From an uncultured Clostridia bacterium (GTDB taxonomy: Bacteria; Bacillota; Clostridia; Christensenellales; Borkfalkiaceae): a DNA stretch of 64,000 nt. Below the pieces are notes generated by a model, which saw only the letters and a list, made by a program, of their open reading frames with translations, ran no database searches and was not told where the DNA came from. How positions within the stretch are numbered: position 1 is the stretch's first letter; every line of letters begins with the position of its first letter. The stretch is from contig CANQXA010000002.1 in NCBI GenBank assembly GCA_947627765.1, positions 1-64,000 of the forward strand, given 5' to 3'. The translations under genes and the position numbers were made by a program. Shown piece by piece: positions 35,740-46,184 of this stretch.

Positions 35740-37836
35740 TCAAACCACGAAGGGCACGACCGCAAGCCCGAGCGCGAGGACGCTAAGGAGCACGATGGTA
35801 AGCGCCTTGTGATTGGTCACCCAAACGGTCAAACCGCCCGCTTGGGTATAATCCCGACCTTGCTCATAGCAGATACAGCGGTAACGGTAATTTTTGAAGG
35901 CGGCCGTCGCCATTTGCCAATCGGAGAGCAAGCGAAGGGCGGCGCTCCACTCCTCCGAGCCGAACGATACGAGCTTCGAGAGGTACTTTTTATATTTGAC
36001 CGATACCACGATCTGATAGATAAAGACAAAGAGCTGTAAGGCGAAACCGACCCAAAAGGCGACATAAAGCGCGACCATGTCAGGCGCTTTATTGTCTGCC
36101 ATTGTGTTCGAGATGAAGATCACGATAAAGGCGAAGAGGAGGGCAAGTGCGCCGAGACAGCTGAATACGATCCTGAGAATGAGGAATCTACGCTTCCAAG
36201 TGAGGTTCGTCTTGCCGAATTTGGTACAACGGCTTATCTGCCAGCCGAGCAGGGCAAAGACCATAAAAAGCAAGGCGGGAATGAGGAAGCCGAGGAGCAT
36301 CGAAACATCGCCGTAATCTTCATGCAATTTTCTGAAAACCAATGCGTATGCCGTCATACAGAAGAAAAATAGCGAAATCGAGAGGAAGTAGACGGGAACG
36401 GCGGAGATCACGAGCTTGCGCGTTGTACCAATTTGTTGGACGAGCCCGCCGAACTCGGTAGGCGGCGTCTCGGGTTTTTGAGGACGCTCGGGCGCGGCAT
36501 GGGTCGCCTTCCACGCTTCCGCCGTCTGCTTCCTCCGCCCGATTTCCTCTTGCACCGTCGTCTTCTTCGTAAGCAGGAAGCGCAGGAGCATGGAGAAAGG
36601 CACGAAAAAGAGGTACACCACACTTAGGATCAGCGGGACGATGAGGGACGCGTCTCCCTTGCCGAGCCCATTGTTTTTGAGGATCGTACACAGCGCCGCG
36701 GCGGAGATTAAGAGGAGGGTGGGCAGAATGCAGGAGAGAGCGGTCAGAAGCGTACCCTTCTTTTTGATCGCACAGCGGAGGAAGAGCCATATCACGGTAT
36801 AGAAGACCATCAGCACGGCAATGGCGACCATCGCCGCGGCGAGGATGGAGAACGTGGGGATCTTATAGAGGGGTTGCAAAAGGACACTTTTCTGCGAGAG
36901 GAGCGCGTAGAGCGATGTCTCCTTCACGGAAGCTCCGATGAAACCTCCGTTCCAAGCGCGCACGGGGGTGAGGTAGATCAAAAAGAGCGCAAAGCCGAAG
37001 ACCGCAAAGAACATCATGGGCGCGTCGGCGAGAAAGTCGTAGAGCAGAACGGAGATCTTGGTCCGATATTGCGGAACGGGCTCGATGTTGGCAAAGCGTT
37101 TGGGGAGTTTGCGGATCAAGATCACCGCGATAAGCTCGATGACAAGATAGATGTTGGAGAACGCCGCCGCAAGCTGTAAGGCAACGCAGGGCCCACCCAT
37201 GCCCAAGACCGACGTGAGGGAAGCCCTGAGCGAGAGGACGGAAGCGACGTCTGAGAAGACCATCCAAAGGACTGCGCCGACCAGGTTGTACGCGAGGGGA
37301 GAATAGCCACCCTTGCGCACTTTGACCAGCCAGACGATGGAGTATATCGTCAGAAATACGGCGCAGATGACCAGCGAGACGGCTTGCGTGCGGTGCGTGG
37401 GATCGGCGATCCCTTGATAGACGTTCCCGACGCTCATTCCGATCGCCGAATAGGGCGCAAGATAAAAGAGGAAGAGCAATACGGAGATGACAAGGGAGAG
37501 CGCCGCGGGGACGTTGGGCAGAAACGCGTGCAGCCCCCGTGTAAACTTGCCCGCCTGTTTGGGCGCGCGGACGGCTTCCCCGCCGTTTTGCGCGGGCAAA
37601 GCCGCAGACATGGGTAGGGCGGAGCCCGTCATACCCGCTTGCGGAGCGGCTTGCGCTTGGCTCTCCTGCGGCGCCGCGCCAAAGAAGGCGTAGCCGCATT
37701 TCGGGCAGAATTTCGCCCCTTCCGTCTTGGGCGCGCCGCACTGCGGGCACAGGGCGGGATCTTGCCATTTGGCGCCGCATTCGGGGCAGAAATTGCCTTC
37801 GAATACTGTGCCGCAGGAAACGCATTGATGCTTCAT
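35740..37836 (-). CDS. double zinc-ribbon multi-pass membrane protein
   Basis: MKHQCVSCGTVFEGNFCPECGAKWQDPALCPQCGAPKTEGAKFCPKCGYAF followed by many hydrophobic segments. Confidence 0.85.
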   Translation of the reverse strand: MKHQCVSCGTVFEGNFCPECGAKWQDPALCPQCGAPKTEGAKFCPKCGYAFFGAAPQESQAQAAPQAGMTGSALPMSAALPAQNGGEAVRAPKQAGKFTRGLHAFLPNVPAALSLVISVLLFLFYLAPYSAIGMSVGNVYQGIADPTHRTQAVSLVICAVFLTIYSIVWLVKVRKGGYSPLAYNLVGAVLWMVFSDVASVLSLRASLTSVLGMGGPCVALQLAAAFSNIYLVIELIAVILIRKLPKRFANIEPVPQYRTKISVLLYDFLADAPMMFFAVFGFALFLIYLTPVRAWNGGFIGASVKETSLYALLSQKSVLLQPLYKIPTFSILAAAMVAIAVLMVFYTVIWLFLRCAIKKKGTLLTALSCILPTLLLISAAALCTILKNNGLGKGDASLIVPLILSVVYLFFVPFSMLLRFLLTKKTTVQEEIGRRKQTAEAWKATHAAPERPQKPETPPTEFGGLVQQIGTTRKLVISAVPVYFLSISLFFFCMTAYALVFRKLHEDYGDVSMLLGFLIPALLFMVFALLGWQISRCTKFGKTNLTWKRRFLILRIVFSCLGALALLFAFIVIFISNTMADNKAPDMVALYVAFWVGFALQLFVFIYQIVVSVKYKKYLSKLVSFGSEEWSAALRLLSDWQMATAAFKNYRYRCICYEQGRDYTQAGGLTVWVTNHKALTIVLLSVLALGLAVVPFVV

Positions 37837-37884
37837 ATGAAACCTCCGGGTTCAAGAGTTTCCTTCGTAAGAGCGTTTGAGGGA

Positions 37885-37916
37885 TAAAAAAGAGCGCTCC
37901 CGTGAGAGCGCCCGCA
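37885..37916 (-). terminator. intrinsic-terminator-like hairpin within the leader of the 35740-37836 gene
   Basis: - strand gggcgctctcacgggagcgctcttttttatc. Confidence 0.65.
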
Positions 37917-37933
37917 TGAGTACCCTCATTGCT

Positions 37934-38020
37934 GCGACACAATTTCCGATAAAAGCATTGAAAAAAAAGGATACACCGATGCCGTTGTATCTTGCTTTTA
38001 TCAGGATTTAATTGTGCCGC
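37934..38020 (-). ncRNA. long structured leader/hairpin element (candidate cis-regulatory RNA or palindromic repeat)
   Basis: - strand GCGGCACAATTAAATCCTGATAAAAGCA pairs with TGCTTTTATCGGAAATTGTGTCGC; inner hairpin GATACA/TGTATC. Confidence 0.45.
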
Positions 38021-38149
38021 AAATTTATTCTACTACAACAAACGCGGGAAGTCAAGGGAAAAATTCGTTTCTAAGGGGAGAAAGCGGGGAAAAAGAGCAG
38101 GATTTCGGCGCTTTCGCCGAAGAGCAACGGGAAGATGACGGTAGAATCA

Positions 38150-38186
38150 TTGACAAGTTTCCCAAAAAGAGGTATAATAAAAGATA
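38150..38186 (+). promoter_or_regulatory. consensus promoter TTGACA-17-TATAAT placing the TSS at or next to the ATG (leaderless)
   Basis: -10 at 38173-38178, ATG at 38186. Confidence 0.8.
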
Positions 38187-38809
38187 TGGAAGAAAAGGAT
38201 CTTGCGGCGATCATCGGGAAAAATATTACAAGACTTAGAAAACTTTCCGGGATGACCCAGCTCGAGCTCGCCGAAAAACTCAATTATTCCGACAAATCGG
38301 TCTCAAAATGGGAACAGGGGAACGGACTGCCCGACGTACGCATCCTCGTCCAGATCGCGGAGATCTTCAAAGTTTCGGTAGACGATCTCGTCCGCGAGCA
38401 CCGCGTCCATCCCGTCATGCCCAAAAAGACGAAGTCGATCCGCCGCTTCATCATTTTGGGGCTCTCTGTGGGGCTCTGCTGGCTGGTCGCCGTGCTCTGC
38501 TTTGTGCTCGGCGGGCTCATTTCGCCCGATCTCGGCTACCTTTGGCTCGCATTCGTCTACGCCGTTCCCGCGTCTGCCGTCGTCGTCCTCGTATTCAGCT
38601 GTATTTGGGGATACCGTTGGACAAGGCTCATCTCCCTGTCCGTCTTGATTTGGACGGCGCTCGCCTGCGCCTATCTCACCGCCTATGCGATTATCGGCTC
38701 GGCGCATCCCACGCTGTGGCTCATCTTTATCATCGGCGTACCGTTACAGCTCCTTGCTCTTTTCTACTTTCTGTGGTGGAAGCGGGCGAACAATTCCAAA
38801 GGTCTCTGA
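38186..38809 (+). CDS. XRE-family HTH regulator with C-terminal transmembrane domain
   Basis: NITRLRKLSGMTQLELAEKLNYSDKSVSKWEQGNGLPDVRILVQIAEIFKVSVDDLV plus hydrophobic helices. Confidence 0.92.
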   Translation: MEEKDLAAIIGKNITRLRKLSGMTQLELAEKLNYSDKSVSKWEQGNGLPDVRILVQIAEIFKVSVDDLVREHRVHPVMPKKTKSIRRFIILGLSVGLCWLVAVLCFVLGGLISPDLGYLWLAFVYAVPASAVVVLVFSCIWGYRWTRLISLSVLIWTALACAYLTAYAIIGSAHPTLWLIFIIGVPLQLLALFYFLWWKRANNSKGL

Positions 38810-38826
38810 CAAGAAAGGAGGGTACC

Positions 38827-39918
38827 ATGTCTGAGGCAGTGATTCCGAAAACCCCCGAAGAGCGCGCCAAGCGGTGCAAAGCGTACCGCCGCGCCTGTCT
38901 TGCGGTCGGCTATCTTTCCTTTGTATTGGCGATCCTTGCCGTCGCGATGCTCGTCGGCGTGGTGATCGCAGTCTTCATTCTCGAATTTTCCCACGTCTCC
39001 CCCCGTCTTTGCTACATTCTGATGGGCAGTTTCGGCGGGGCGGCGGTCCTTTCCGCGATCTTTGCGCTCGTCGCTTACCGCGTCTCCGTCCGCACCGAAA
39101 AGCGCAAGAACGACTTTTTGGAGCGGTGCGACAGCGAAGAGAGCTTCTTTGTCGGCGAGGGGACGTTTGCGACCTTTGCCGGGGAGGAACTCGTCATCCA
39201 CGCCGACGGCAAGGAGCGCGTGATCCGCGTACCTTATTCCGATCTCCGCGCCTTCTCGCTCTGCACCCGCCGCGCTCCCCGCGAACTCGGCGAATGGTCG
39301 GTCGTCCTCGAGATCCCCGCCCGCTATCTCTCCAAACAGGCGAAAAGGGGGGAGCCGCCCGCACTCATCCAGACGGACGCCAAACCCCGCCTCTATGCCG
39401 TTTTGGAGCAGCGGGGGATCCCGCTCTTCGGCGAAACGCCCCCCTCGGGCAAGCCGACCAAACAGGATAAGACCTATTTCGTACCCGAAAAGAAGATGTT
39501 TTTGCCCAACCGCAAGCGCAGAAAGCGTGCGATCATCATCGGCGCGGTGGGGCTCGTCTTCGTGCTCGGCGCCATACCCCTTGCGATCTATGAGGCGAGC
39601 GTCGGCGCCCTCTTGGGCGTCTTCGGGGTCTTTCTCGTGGGCCGTTCCGCCTACGCCTATTTTCGCGCCAAAGCCGTGTTCGCCGTCTACTCCCAAGGGA
39701 TCCTGTGGCGGGAGAGCGAGCGCGCGGAGAGTTTCTTCCTCAAATGGGAGGAGATCGGCGGCGTGAAGGCGGGCGAGCACGACGGAATGCCCATCCTTTC
39801 CATCGATACCCTCTGCGGGCGGTACCACATTCCCCGCGGCGAAGGCTTCTTCGAGGAGATCGAAAAACTTCACCCCGAGAAGACAAACGGGCATACCATG
39901 TCCGAGGAGAAGCGGTGA
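38827..39918 (+). CDS. membrane protein with two transmembrane-pair/PH-like units
   Basis: MSEAVIPKTPEERAKRCKAYRRACLAVGYLSFVLAILAVAMLVGVVIAVF; RBS aaggaggg; start codon inside an iterated-motif copy. Confidence 0.7.
   Translation: MSEAVIPKTPEERAKRCKAYRRACLAVGYLSFVLAILAVAMLVGVVIAVFILEFSHVSPRLCYILMGSFGGAAVLSAIFALVAYRVSVRTEKRKNDFLERCDSEESFFVGEGTFATFAGEELVIHADGKERVIRVPYSDLRAFSLCTRRAPRELGEWSVVLEIPARYLSKQAKRGEPPALIQTDAKPRLYAVLEQRGIPLFGETPPSGKPTKQDKTYFVPEKKMFLPNRKRRKRAIIIGAVGLVFVLGAIPLAIYEASVGALLGVFGVFLVGRSAYAYFRAKAVFAVYSQGILWRESERAESFFLKWEEIGGVKAGEHDGMPILSIDTLCGRYHIPRGEGFFEEIEKLHPEKTNGHTMSEEKR
39889..39903 (-). repeat. exact copy of iterated motif GGACATGGTATGCCC (in CDS)
   Basis: GGGCATACCATGTCC on + strand. 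Confidence 0.9.
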
Positions 39919-40142
39919 GAGAGCTCGTGATCGGCGGCAAATACCGCCATTTCAAGGGGGGAGAATATCTCGTCGTCGGCACGGCGCGGCACAGCGAGAC
40001 GGGGGAGACCCTCGTCTTATACCGTCCCATCAATGCGAGCGGGTTCTGGGCGAGGCCGATCTCGATGTTCCTCTCGGATGCGGACGGCGAAAAGTACCCC
40101 GAGGCGAAGGGTCAGCCCCGTTTCCGCCTCATCGAAGACTAA
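39915..40142 (+). CDS. DUF1653 domain protein (GTG start)
   Basis: VRELVIGGKYRHFKGGEYLVVGTARHSETGETLVLYRP. Confidence 0.75.
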   Translation: MRELVIGGKYRHFKGGEYLVVGTARHSETGETLVLYRPINASGFWARPISMFLSDADGEKYPEAKGQPRFRLIED

Positions 40143-40151
40143 GGAGGCGCC

Positions 40152-40643
40152 ATGCTCTGTATCAACTGCGGGCGGGATTGCGCGAAACAATTTACCAGGA
40201 AGATCGACGGGCGGGAGGTCAAGCTGACCCTCTGCCCCGATTGTTATGCCCGCCTCTATCCCGAGCAGGATGAGGGATTCTTCACCTCGTTCGTAGGGCG
40301 GACGGAGAGCCGTAAGAAGACCTGCCCCGTCTGCGGGACGGCGCTCGACGACTACCGCCGCACGGGGCTCTTGGGATGCGCCCACTGCTACGCCGCGTTC
40401 CGCGAGGAGCTTCTGCCCACCATCCGCTACATTCAGGGCAAGACTTCCCACGGCGGCAAGGCGCCGAGCGGCGCCGCGGATGAGACGTACGACCTCGTGC
40501 GCGACCTCGTACGCGAACGGGAAGTGCTCAAAGGTCAGATCGACGAAGCGGAGAAGCGGAAAGACGAGTCTGCCCTGCGCGGACTGCGCGCCCGCCTCGC
40601 CGAGATCAACCGCAAACTCTACCAAAGGGAGGGGGATCTATGA
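40152..40643 (+). CDS. mcsA: McsA, UvrB/UvrC-motif zinc-finger activator of McsB
   Basis: MLCINCGRDCAKQF...CPDCYARL...CPVCGTALDDYRRTGLLGCAHCYAAFREEL. Confidence 0.92.
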   Translation: MLCINCGRDCAKQFTRKIDGREVKLTLCPDCYARLYPEQDEGFFTSFVGRTESRKKTCPVCGTALDDYRRTGLLGCAHCYAAFREELLPTIRYIQGKTSHGGKAPSGAADETYDLVRDLVREREVLKGQIDEAEKRKDESALRGLRARLAEINRKLYQREGDL

Positions 40644-41695
40644 TCGCCGCATTCAAGGCGGAATACGAGTCGGTCGCCGTATCCACGAGGATCCGTCTCG
40701 CGCGCAATTTCAAGGACTATCCCTTCCCCGGTCGGCTCCTTTCCGACCCCCATGCCTCCGAGCAGGCGGGCGAAATGATCCAGCTCCTCGCCGCGGAGCT
40801 CTCGGGAATGGAGAAATTCGATCTCTATGAGATGTGCGACGTCTCCGACGAAAAAGCGGCGTTTTTGCGGGAGCGCTACCTCATTTCCCGCGACCTCATC
40901 CGTCACAAAAAAATTTCCGCCGCCCTCATCACGCGCGACGAAAGCATCTCCGTCATGATTAACGAGGAGGACCATGTCCGCGAACAGTACTTCATGAAAG
41001 GATACGACCTCAAACGCGCCTACGAGCGGGTCTCGGGGATCGACGACGTCATTTCCGAATCCATTCCGTTCGCATATGATGAAACGCTCGGATATCTCAC
41101 CGCCTGCCCCACCAATTTGGGGACGGGGCTGAGGGCGTCCGTCATGCTCTTTCTGCCCGCGTTGGCGCGGCGGGGGATCATGAAGGGGCTCATTCCCGAT
41201 TTCGCCCGCCTCGGGCTCACCGCGCGCGGCGTGTACGGGGAGGGGAGCGGCACGGAGGGCGACCTCTTCCAGATCAGCAACGAGATCACGCTCGGACCTT
41301 CCGAGGAAGAGCTCCTCTCCGCCGTGGAACAGGCGACCAGCCTGCTCGTCGAAATGGAGCTCCGCGAGCGTTCCCGCATGAAGGCGGAGGAGGGCGTCCC
41401 GCTCAAAGACCGCGTCCGCCGCGCCTACGGGATCCTCTGCAACTGCTGCCGTCTCGACGAGCGGGAGTTCGTACGTCTCCTCGCCGACCTCAAACTCGGC
41501 ATCGCGCTCGGATATTTCGGCTTGGACGCGGAGCGGGAGGACGACAGGATGCAACTGCTCGACAGCCTCGCCGTCGATATGCGTCCCGCGGGGATCAACC
41601 GTCTCAACGGCGCCCCCCTCGACGGGGAAGGGCAGTGCGCCTACCGCGCCGAGTACGTCTCCAAGGCGATCGGCGGAATGGAACTCTTCTTCTGA
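40640..41695 (+). CDS. mcsB: protein arginine kinase McsB
   Basis: VAVSTRIRLARNFKDYPFPGRL...MINEEDHVREQYFMKGYDL...YLTACPTNLGTGLRASVMLFLPAL. Confidence 0.96.
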   Translation: MIAAFKAEYESVAVSTRIRLARNFKDYPFPGRLLSDPHASEQAGEMIQLLAAELSGMEKFDLYEMCDVSDEKAAFLRERYLISRDLIRHKKISAALITRDESISVMINEEDHVREQYFMKGYDLKRAYERVSGIDDVISESIPFAYDETLGYLTACPTNLGTGLRASVMLFLPALARRGIMKGLIPDFARLGLTARGVYGEGSGTEGDLFQISNEITLGPSEEELLSAVEQATSLLVEMELRERSRMKAEEGVPLKDRVRRAYGILCNCCRLDEREFVRLLADLKLGIALGYFGLDAEREDDRMQLLDSLAVDMRPAGINRLNGAPLDGEGQCAYRAEYVSKAIGGMELFF

Positions 41696-41720
41696 ACTTG
41701 CGGCTCTCAAAGGGAAGGAT

Positions 41721-44171
41721 ATGAACAACGATCGATTCAGCGAACATCTCAACCAAACGGTGCTCGTCGCAAACGAGCTCGCCGAACGGTACCATACCAC
41801 CTACATCGGGAGCGAACACATCGTTCTCGCGATGCTCTGCGTCAACGACAGTACCGCGGGCAAACTTCTTCCCGAAGCGGGCGCAACTTTCGAACGGTAT
41901 GCCGAGCAATTCCGCAGGCGGGTCTCCCCCGACTTCCCGACGGTGGGGCTCACGCCCAACACCAAGGCGTTTTTCGATACGGCGCGGGAGCGGGCCCTCT
42001 CCGCGGATCCCTCGGGGATCATCGGGACGGAGCACGTTCTCCTCGCCATCTTGGGCGCCGAGGACTGTTGCGCCATGCGCATCCTGCGCACGATCGGGAC
42101 GGATTTCAAACTGCTCAAAAGCCGTCTGCTCGAATTTGTGACGCCCGCACAGCGCCCCCAAGAACTTCCCTCCTCCAAGGGCCGTTCTCAGGGACAGCGC
42201 GCCCGCGCCTACGAAGCGCCCGCCGAAGACCTGCCCTATATGCGGTACGGCGACGACCTCACCGCGAAGGCGAGAGCGGGCAAGTTAGACCCCGTCATCG
42301 GGCGGCGTAAGGAGATCGAAAAGGTCATCCAGATCCTCTCCCGCCGTACCAAGAACAATCCCGTCCTCGTGGGCGAACCGGGCGTCGGGAAGAGCGCCGT
42401 CATCGAAGGGCTGGCGCAGGAGATCGTGATGGGTAACGTCCCCGAGATCCTGCGGGATAAGAAAGTCTTTTCGCTCAACCTCACCTCCCTTCTCGCGGGC
42501 GCGCGCTACCGCGGCGACTTCGAGGAACGTCTCAAAGAAGTGACCGACGCCATCACGAACGATAGAAACATCATCCTATTCATCGACGAGATCCACATGA
42601 TCGTGGGCGCGGGCAGTTCGTCGGAAAGCAATATGGATGCCTCCAACATCTTAAAGCCCATGCTCGCCCGCGGCGAATTGCAGACGGTGGGGGCGACGAC
42701 GACGGAGGAGTACCGCAAATACATCGAAAAGGACGCCGCCCTCGAGCGGAGATTTACCCCCGTGACCGTAGACCAGCCGAGCGTTGAAGACGCGATCGTC
42801 ATTTTACGCGGGCTCAAAGATAAGTACGAGGCGCATCACAACGTCGTGATCACAGAAGAGGCCATCGAAGCGGCGGTCAAACTCTCCGACCGCTACGTCA
42901 CCGACCGTTTTCTGCCCGATAAGGCGATCGACCTCATCGACGAAGCGGCTTCCCGCAAGCGGCTCAATTCCTACAACGGGCCCGCCGAACTCCGCGAGCT
43001 CGACGAAAAAATTCTGCGCCTCTCTTCGGAGATCGACAAAGCTACCAAATGGCGGGACTATGCGCGGGCGGACGCGCTCGGCAAGCAGATCGCACAGCTC
43101 GAAGACCGCCGCGCCGAACTCCGCGAGGAGTGGAACAACGCCCGCAACATGACCCATCTCTCCATCGGGACGGACGAGATCGCCGCGATCGTCAGCGATT
43201 GGACGGGCGTCCCCGTCTCCAAACTGACCGAGCAGGAGAGCTCCCGTCTTTTGGGGCTCGAAGAGGAACTGCACCGCAGGATCGTCGGGCAGGACGAGGC
43301 GGTCGCCGCCGTTGCGCGGGCGATCCGCAGGGCGCGCGCGGGCTTGGGGGACCCCAACCGTCCCATCGGCTCCTTTATCTTCGTGGGTCCGACGGGCGTG
43401 GGGAAGACCGATCTCTGCAAGGCGCTCGCGGAAGCGCTTTTCGGCGACGAGCGTATGATGATCCGTCTCGATATGTCCGAATTCATGGATAAGGAATCGG
43501 TCAACAAGCTGATCGGCGCCCCCCCGGGCTATATCGGGTTCGACGACCCCTCGGGCACGCTCACCGAGCGCGTGCGGAGCAAGCCCTATTCCGTTCTCCT
43601 CTTCGACGAGATCGAAAAGGCGCACCCCGACGTCTTCAACGTCTTTTTGCAGATCCTCGACGACGGCAGGCTCACCGACAGCCGCGGACGGCTCGTCTCC
43701 TTCAAGAATACCGTCATCATTATGACGTCCAACGTGGGCGCCCATGAAGTGAGGGAGGTCTCCGCGCTCGGCTTCGGCGGGACGGAGGAGGGCGAATACG
43801 GCGAGATGAAGTCCCGCATCGAGGCGGCGCTCAAGAGCCGCTTCAAGCCCGAATTCCTCAACCGCATCGACGAGACCGTCATCTTCCATAAGCTCACCCG
43901 CGAAGACGCCCTGTGCATCACGGGGAAGATCCTCGACGGGCTCGCCAAGCGGCTTGCGGAACGGGGGATCACCCTCCGCGTGACGGCGCGTGCGCGTGCG
44001 GAGATCGCGGCGGAAGGGTACAGCGAGGAATTCGGCGCGCGTCCGCTCAAACGGACCGTCCGCCGTTGCGTCGAAGACGGGCTCTCCGAGCAGATCCTCA
44101 GCGGCAACATCCCCGCGACGGGCACCGTGACGGTGGATTACGACGGAAAGTTCGTCTTTCTTTCCGCGTGA
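41721..44171 (+). CDS. clpC: ATP-dependent Clp protease ATP-binding subunit ClpC
   Basis: Clp-N repeats, [39 protein letters not shown]-like middle region. Confidence 0.96.
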   Translation: MNNDRFSEHLNQTVLVANELAERYHTTYIGSEHIVLAMLCVNDSTAGKLLPEAGATFERYAEQFRRRVSPDFPTVGLTPNTKAFFDTARERALSADPSGIIGTEHVLLAILGAEDCCAMRILRTIGTDFKLLKSRLLEFVTPAQRPQELPSSKGRSQGQRARAYEAPAEDLPYMRYGDDLTAKARAGKLDPVIGRRKEIEKVIQILSRRTKNNPVLVGEPGVGKSAVIEGLAQEIVMGNVPEILRDKKVFSLNLTSLLAGARYRGDFEERLKEVTDAITNDRNIILFIDEIHMIVGAGSSSESNMDASNILKPMLARGELQTVGATTTEEYRKYIEKDAALERRFTPVTVDQPSVEDAIVILRGLKDKYEAHHNVVITEEAIEAAVKLSDRYVTDRFLPDKAIDLIDEAASRKRLNSYNGPAELRELDEKILRLSSEIDKATKWRDYARADALGKQIAQLEDRRAELREEWNNARNMTHLSIGTDEIAAIVSDWTGVPVSKLTEQESSRLLGLEEELHRRIVGQDEAVAAVARAIRRARAGLGDPNRPIGSFIFVGPTGVGKTDLCKALAEALFGDERMMIRLDMSEFMDKESVNKLIGAPPGYIGFDDPSGTLTERVRSKPYSVLLFDEIEKAHPDVFNVFLQILDDGRLTDSRGRLVSFKNTVIIMTSNVGAHEVREVSALGFGGTEEGEYGEMKSRIEAALKSRFKPEFLNRIDETVIFHKLTREDALCITGKILDGLAKRLAERGITLRVTARARAEIAAEGYSEEFGARPLKRTVRRCVEDGLSEQILSGNIPATGTVTVDYDGKFVFLSA

Positions 44172-44286
44172 GCGCGCAAATCGGGCGCGTGCGCTTGACT
44201 TTTTCCGCGGAAGCGGCTACAATACCTTTTGGACCGCGGCGCAGTCTGCCGCGGCAGGTCACAGGATAAATTTTGAGGAGAGATCC

Positions 44287-46038
44287 ATGGAGTTCAGAAC
44301 GCACAACTGTAACGAGCTTCGGGAGGGAGACGTAGGCAAACGCGTCAAACTTGCGGGCTGGCTGGATAGCAAACGGGATAAGGGAGGGCTGCTGTTCGCC
44401 GTCCTCCGCGACTTCTACGGTACGACGCAGGTGGTCTGTTCGGAGGAACCCTGCCTCTCCGCCTTCCGCGAGATCCCCACAGAGTCCACCGTTTCGGTGG
44501 AGGGAACGGTCGTTCTGCGCTCCGCTCCCAACGAAAAGCTCCCCACGGGGAAGATCGAGATCGTCCCCGAGAAAGTGGAAGTTTTGGGAAGAAGAATGAC
44601 GCAGGCGCTTCCCTTCGAGATCTCCCATTCGACGGAAGCGGGGGAGGACGCCCGTCTGCGCTACCGTTTCCTCGATCTCCGCAACCCCGCCGTCAAGGAA
44701 AAGATCGTGCTTCGCTCCAAGATCGTCGCCGAGCTCAGAAGGCTGATGACGGAGGAGGGTTTCTACGAGATCTCCACGCCCATTCTGACCTCTTCCTCTC
44801 CCGAAGGCGCGCGGGATTACATCGTGCCGAGCCGCCTCTACCCGGGCGAATTCTATGCCCTTCCGCAGGCGCCCCAGCAGTACAAACAGCTGTTGATGTG
44901 CGCCGGTTTCGATAAGTATTTCCAGATCGCGCCCTGCTTCCGCGACGAGGACGCCCGTGCCGACCGTTCCCCGGGCGAATTCTACCAGCTCGACATCGAG
45001 ATGGCGTTCGCCACGCAGGAGGACGTATTCGCCGTCTTGGAGCGGGTTCTGCCTCCCGTGTTTGCGAAGTTTTCGGGTTGGGAAGCGGACAAGCCTCCCT
45101 TCCGCCGCATTCCCTATCTCACCGCCCTCGAGGACTACGGCACCGACAAGCCCGACCTTCGCAACCCGCTGATCATCAAGGACGTGACCGATCTCACCGT
45201 GAATTGCGGCTTCGATCCCCTCATGCTCAAACACGTCAAGGCGATCTGCGTGACAGGCGTGAACGTCCCCCGCAAGTGGATCGATAAGACGGCGGAGGAG
45301 TTCAAAGTCAAGACGGAGGGCGGTACCATGTACTGGTTCAAGCTCGACGAAAACGGCGCGCCCGCGGGCGGGATCGCCAAGTTCGCCGCCCCCGCCGCCG
45401 ATGCGTGGAAGAAGGCGCTCGGCGCAGAGAAAGACGCGTTTATCGCCCTCGTCGCCGAAGATAAACTGCAAGACGTCCGGAAGCGCGCGGGGATCCTCCG
45501 CACCATGCTCGGCACGGGGCTCGGGCTGATTGAGAAGAACGTCTACCGCTTCTGCTGGATCGTGGACTTCCCCATGTACGAGATCGGGGAGGAGAGCGGA
45601 CAGCTCGAATTCTGTCACAATCCGTTCTCCATGCCGCAGGGCGGGCTCGAAGCGCTCGAAACCAAGGATCCGCTCTCCATCCTCGCATGGCAGTACGACA
45701 TCGTCTGCAACGGCGTGGAGCTATCTTCGGGCGCGGTCAGAAACCACGACCCCGCGATCATGCTCAAAGCGTTCTCGCTCGTCGGGATCGGGGAGGAGGA
45801 AGTCCGCAGGAAATTCCCCGCCCTCTACAACGCCTTCGAGTACGGCGCGCCCCCTCACGCGGGCGTAGCCCCCGGCGTAGACCGCATGGTCATGCTCATC
45901 TCGGATACCGTCAACATCCGGGAAGTCATCGCCTTCCCCATGAACGCCAAGGCGCGCGATCTCATGATGAACGCGCCCTCGCCCGTCGAGAAAAAACAGC
46001 TCGACGAGGTGCATATCGCCATCCAAAAGACCAAATAA
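44287..46038 (+). CDS. aspS: aspartyl-tRNA synthetase
   Basis: RDYIVPSRLYPGEFYALPQAPQQYKQLLMCAGFDKYFQIAPCFRDEDARADRSPGEFYQLDIEM. Confidence 0.97.
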   Translation: MEFRTHNCNELREGDVGKRVKLAGWLDSKRDKGGLLFAVLRDFYGTTQVVCSEEPCLSAFREIPTESTVSVEGTVVLRSAPNEKLPTGKIEIVPEKVEVLGRRMTQALPFEISHSTEAGEDARLRYRFLDLRNPAVKEKIVLRSKIVAELRRLMTEEGFYEISTPILTSSSPEGARDYIVPSRLYPGEFYALPQAPQQYKQLLMCAGFDKYFQIAPCFRDEDARADRSPGEFYQLDIEMAFATQEDVFAVLERVLPPVFAKFSGWEADKPPFRRIPYLTALEDYGTDKPDLRNPLIIKDVTDLTVNCGFDPLMLKHVKAICVTGVNVPRKWIDKTAEEFKVKTEGGTMYWFKLDENGAPAGGIAKFAAPAADAWKKALGAEKDAFIALVAEDKLQDVRKRAGILRTMLGTGLGLIEKNVYRFCWIVDFPMYEIGEESGQLEFCHNPFSMPQGGLEALETKDPLSILAWQYDIVCNGVELSSGAVRNHDPAIMLKAFSLVGIGEEEVRRKFPALYNAFEYGAPPHAGVAPGVDRMVMLISDTVNIREVIAFPMNAKARDLMMNAPSPVEKKQLDEVHIAIQKTK

Positions 46039-46184
46039 TAGGTTCGGCGTCCCGTCAGGGGCGCCGTCTCTTTGCGCGGCGGGCGGCGGATTTTTTTACC
46101 GCCCCGCACAAATCGCGTGACAAAGCGCCCGTCTCCCTGTTATAATAGAGGCGGGCAGAATCAGGGAAGAATAGAAGGATATTT

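Noticed and set aside
44190-44286. T-box leader before aspS
   Set aside because: Leader under 60 nt after the promoter; no T-box sequence or specifier stem visible.
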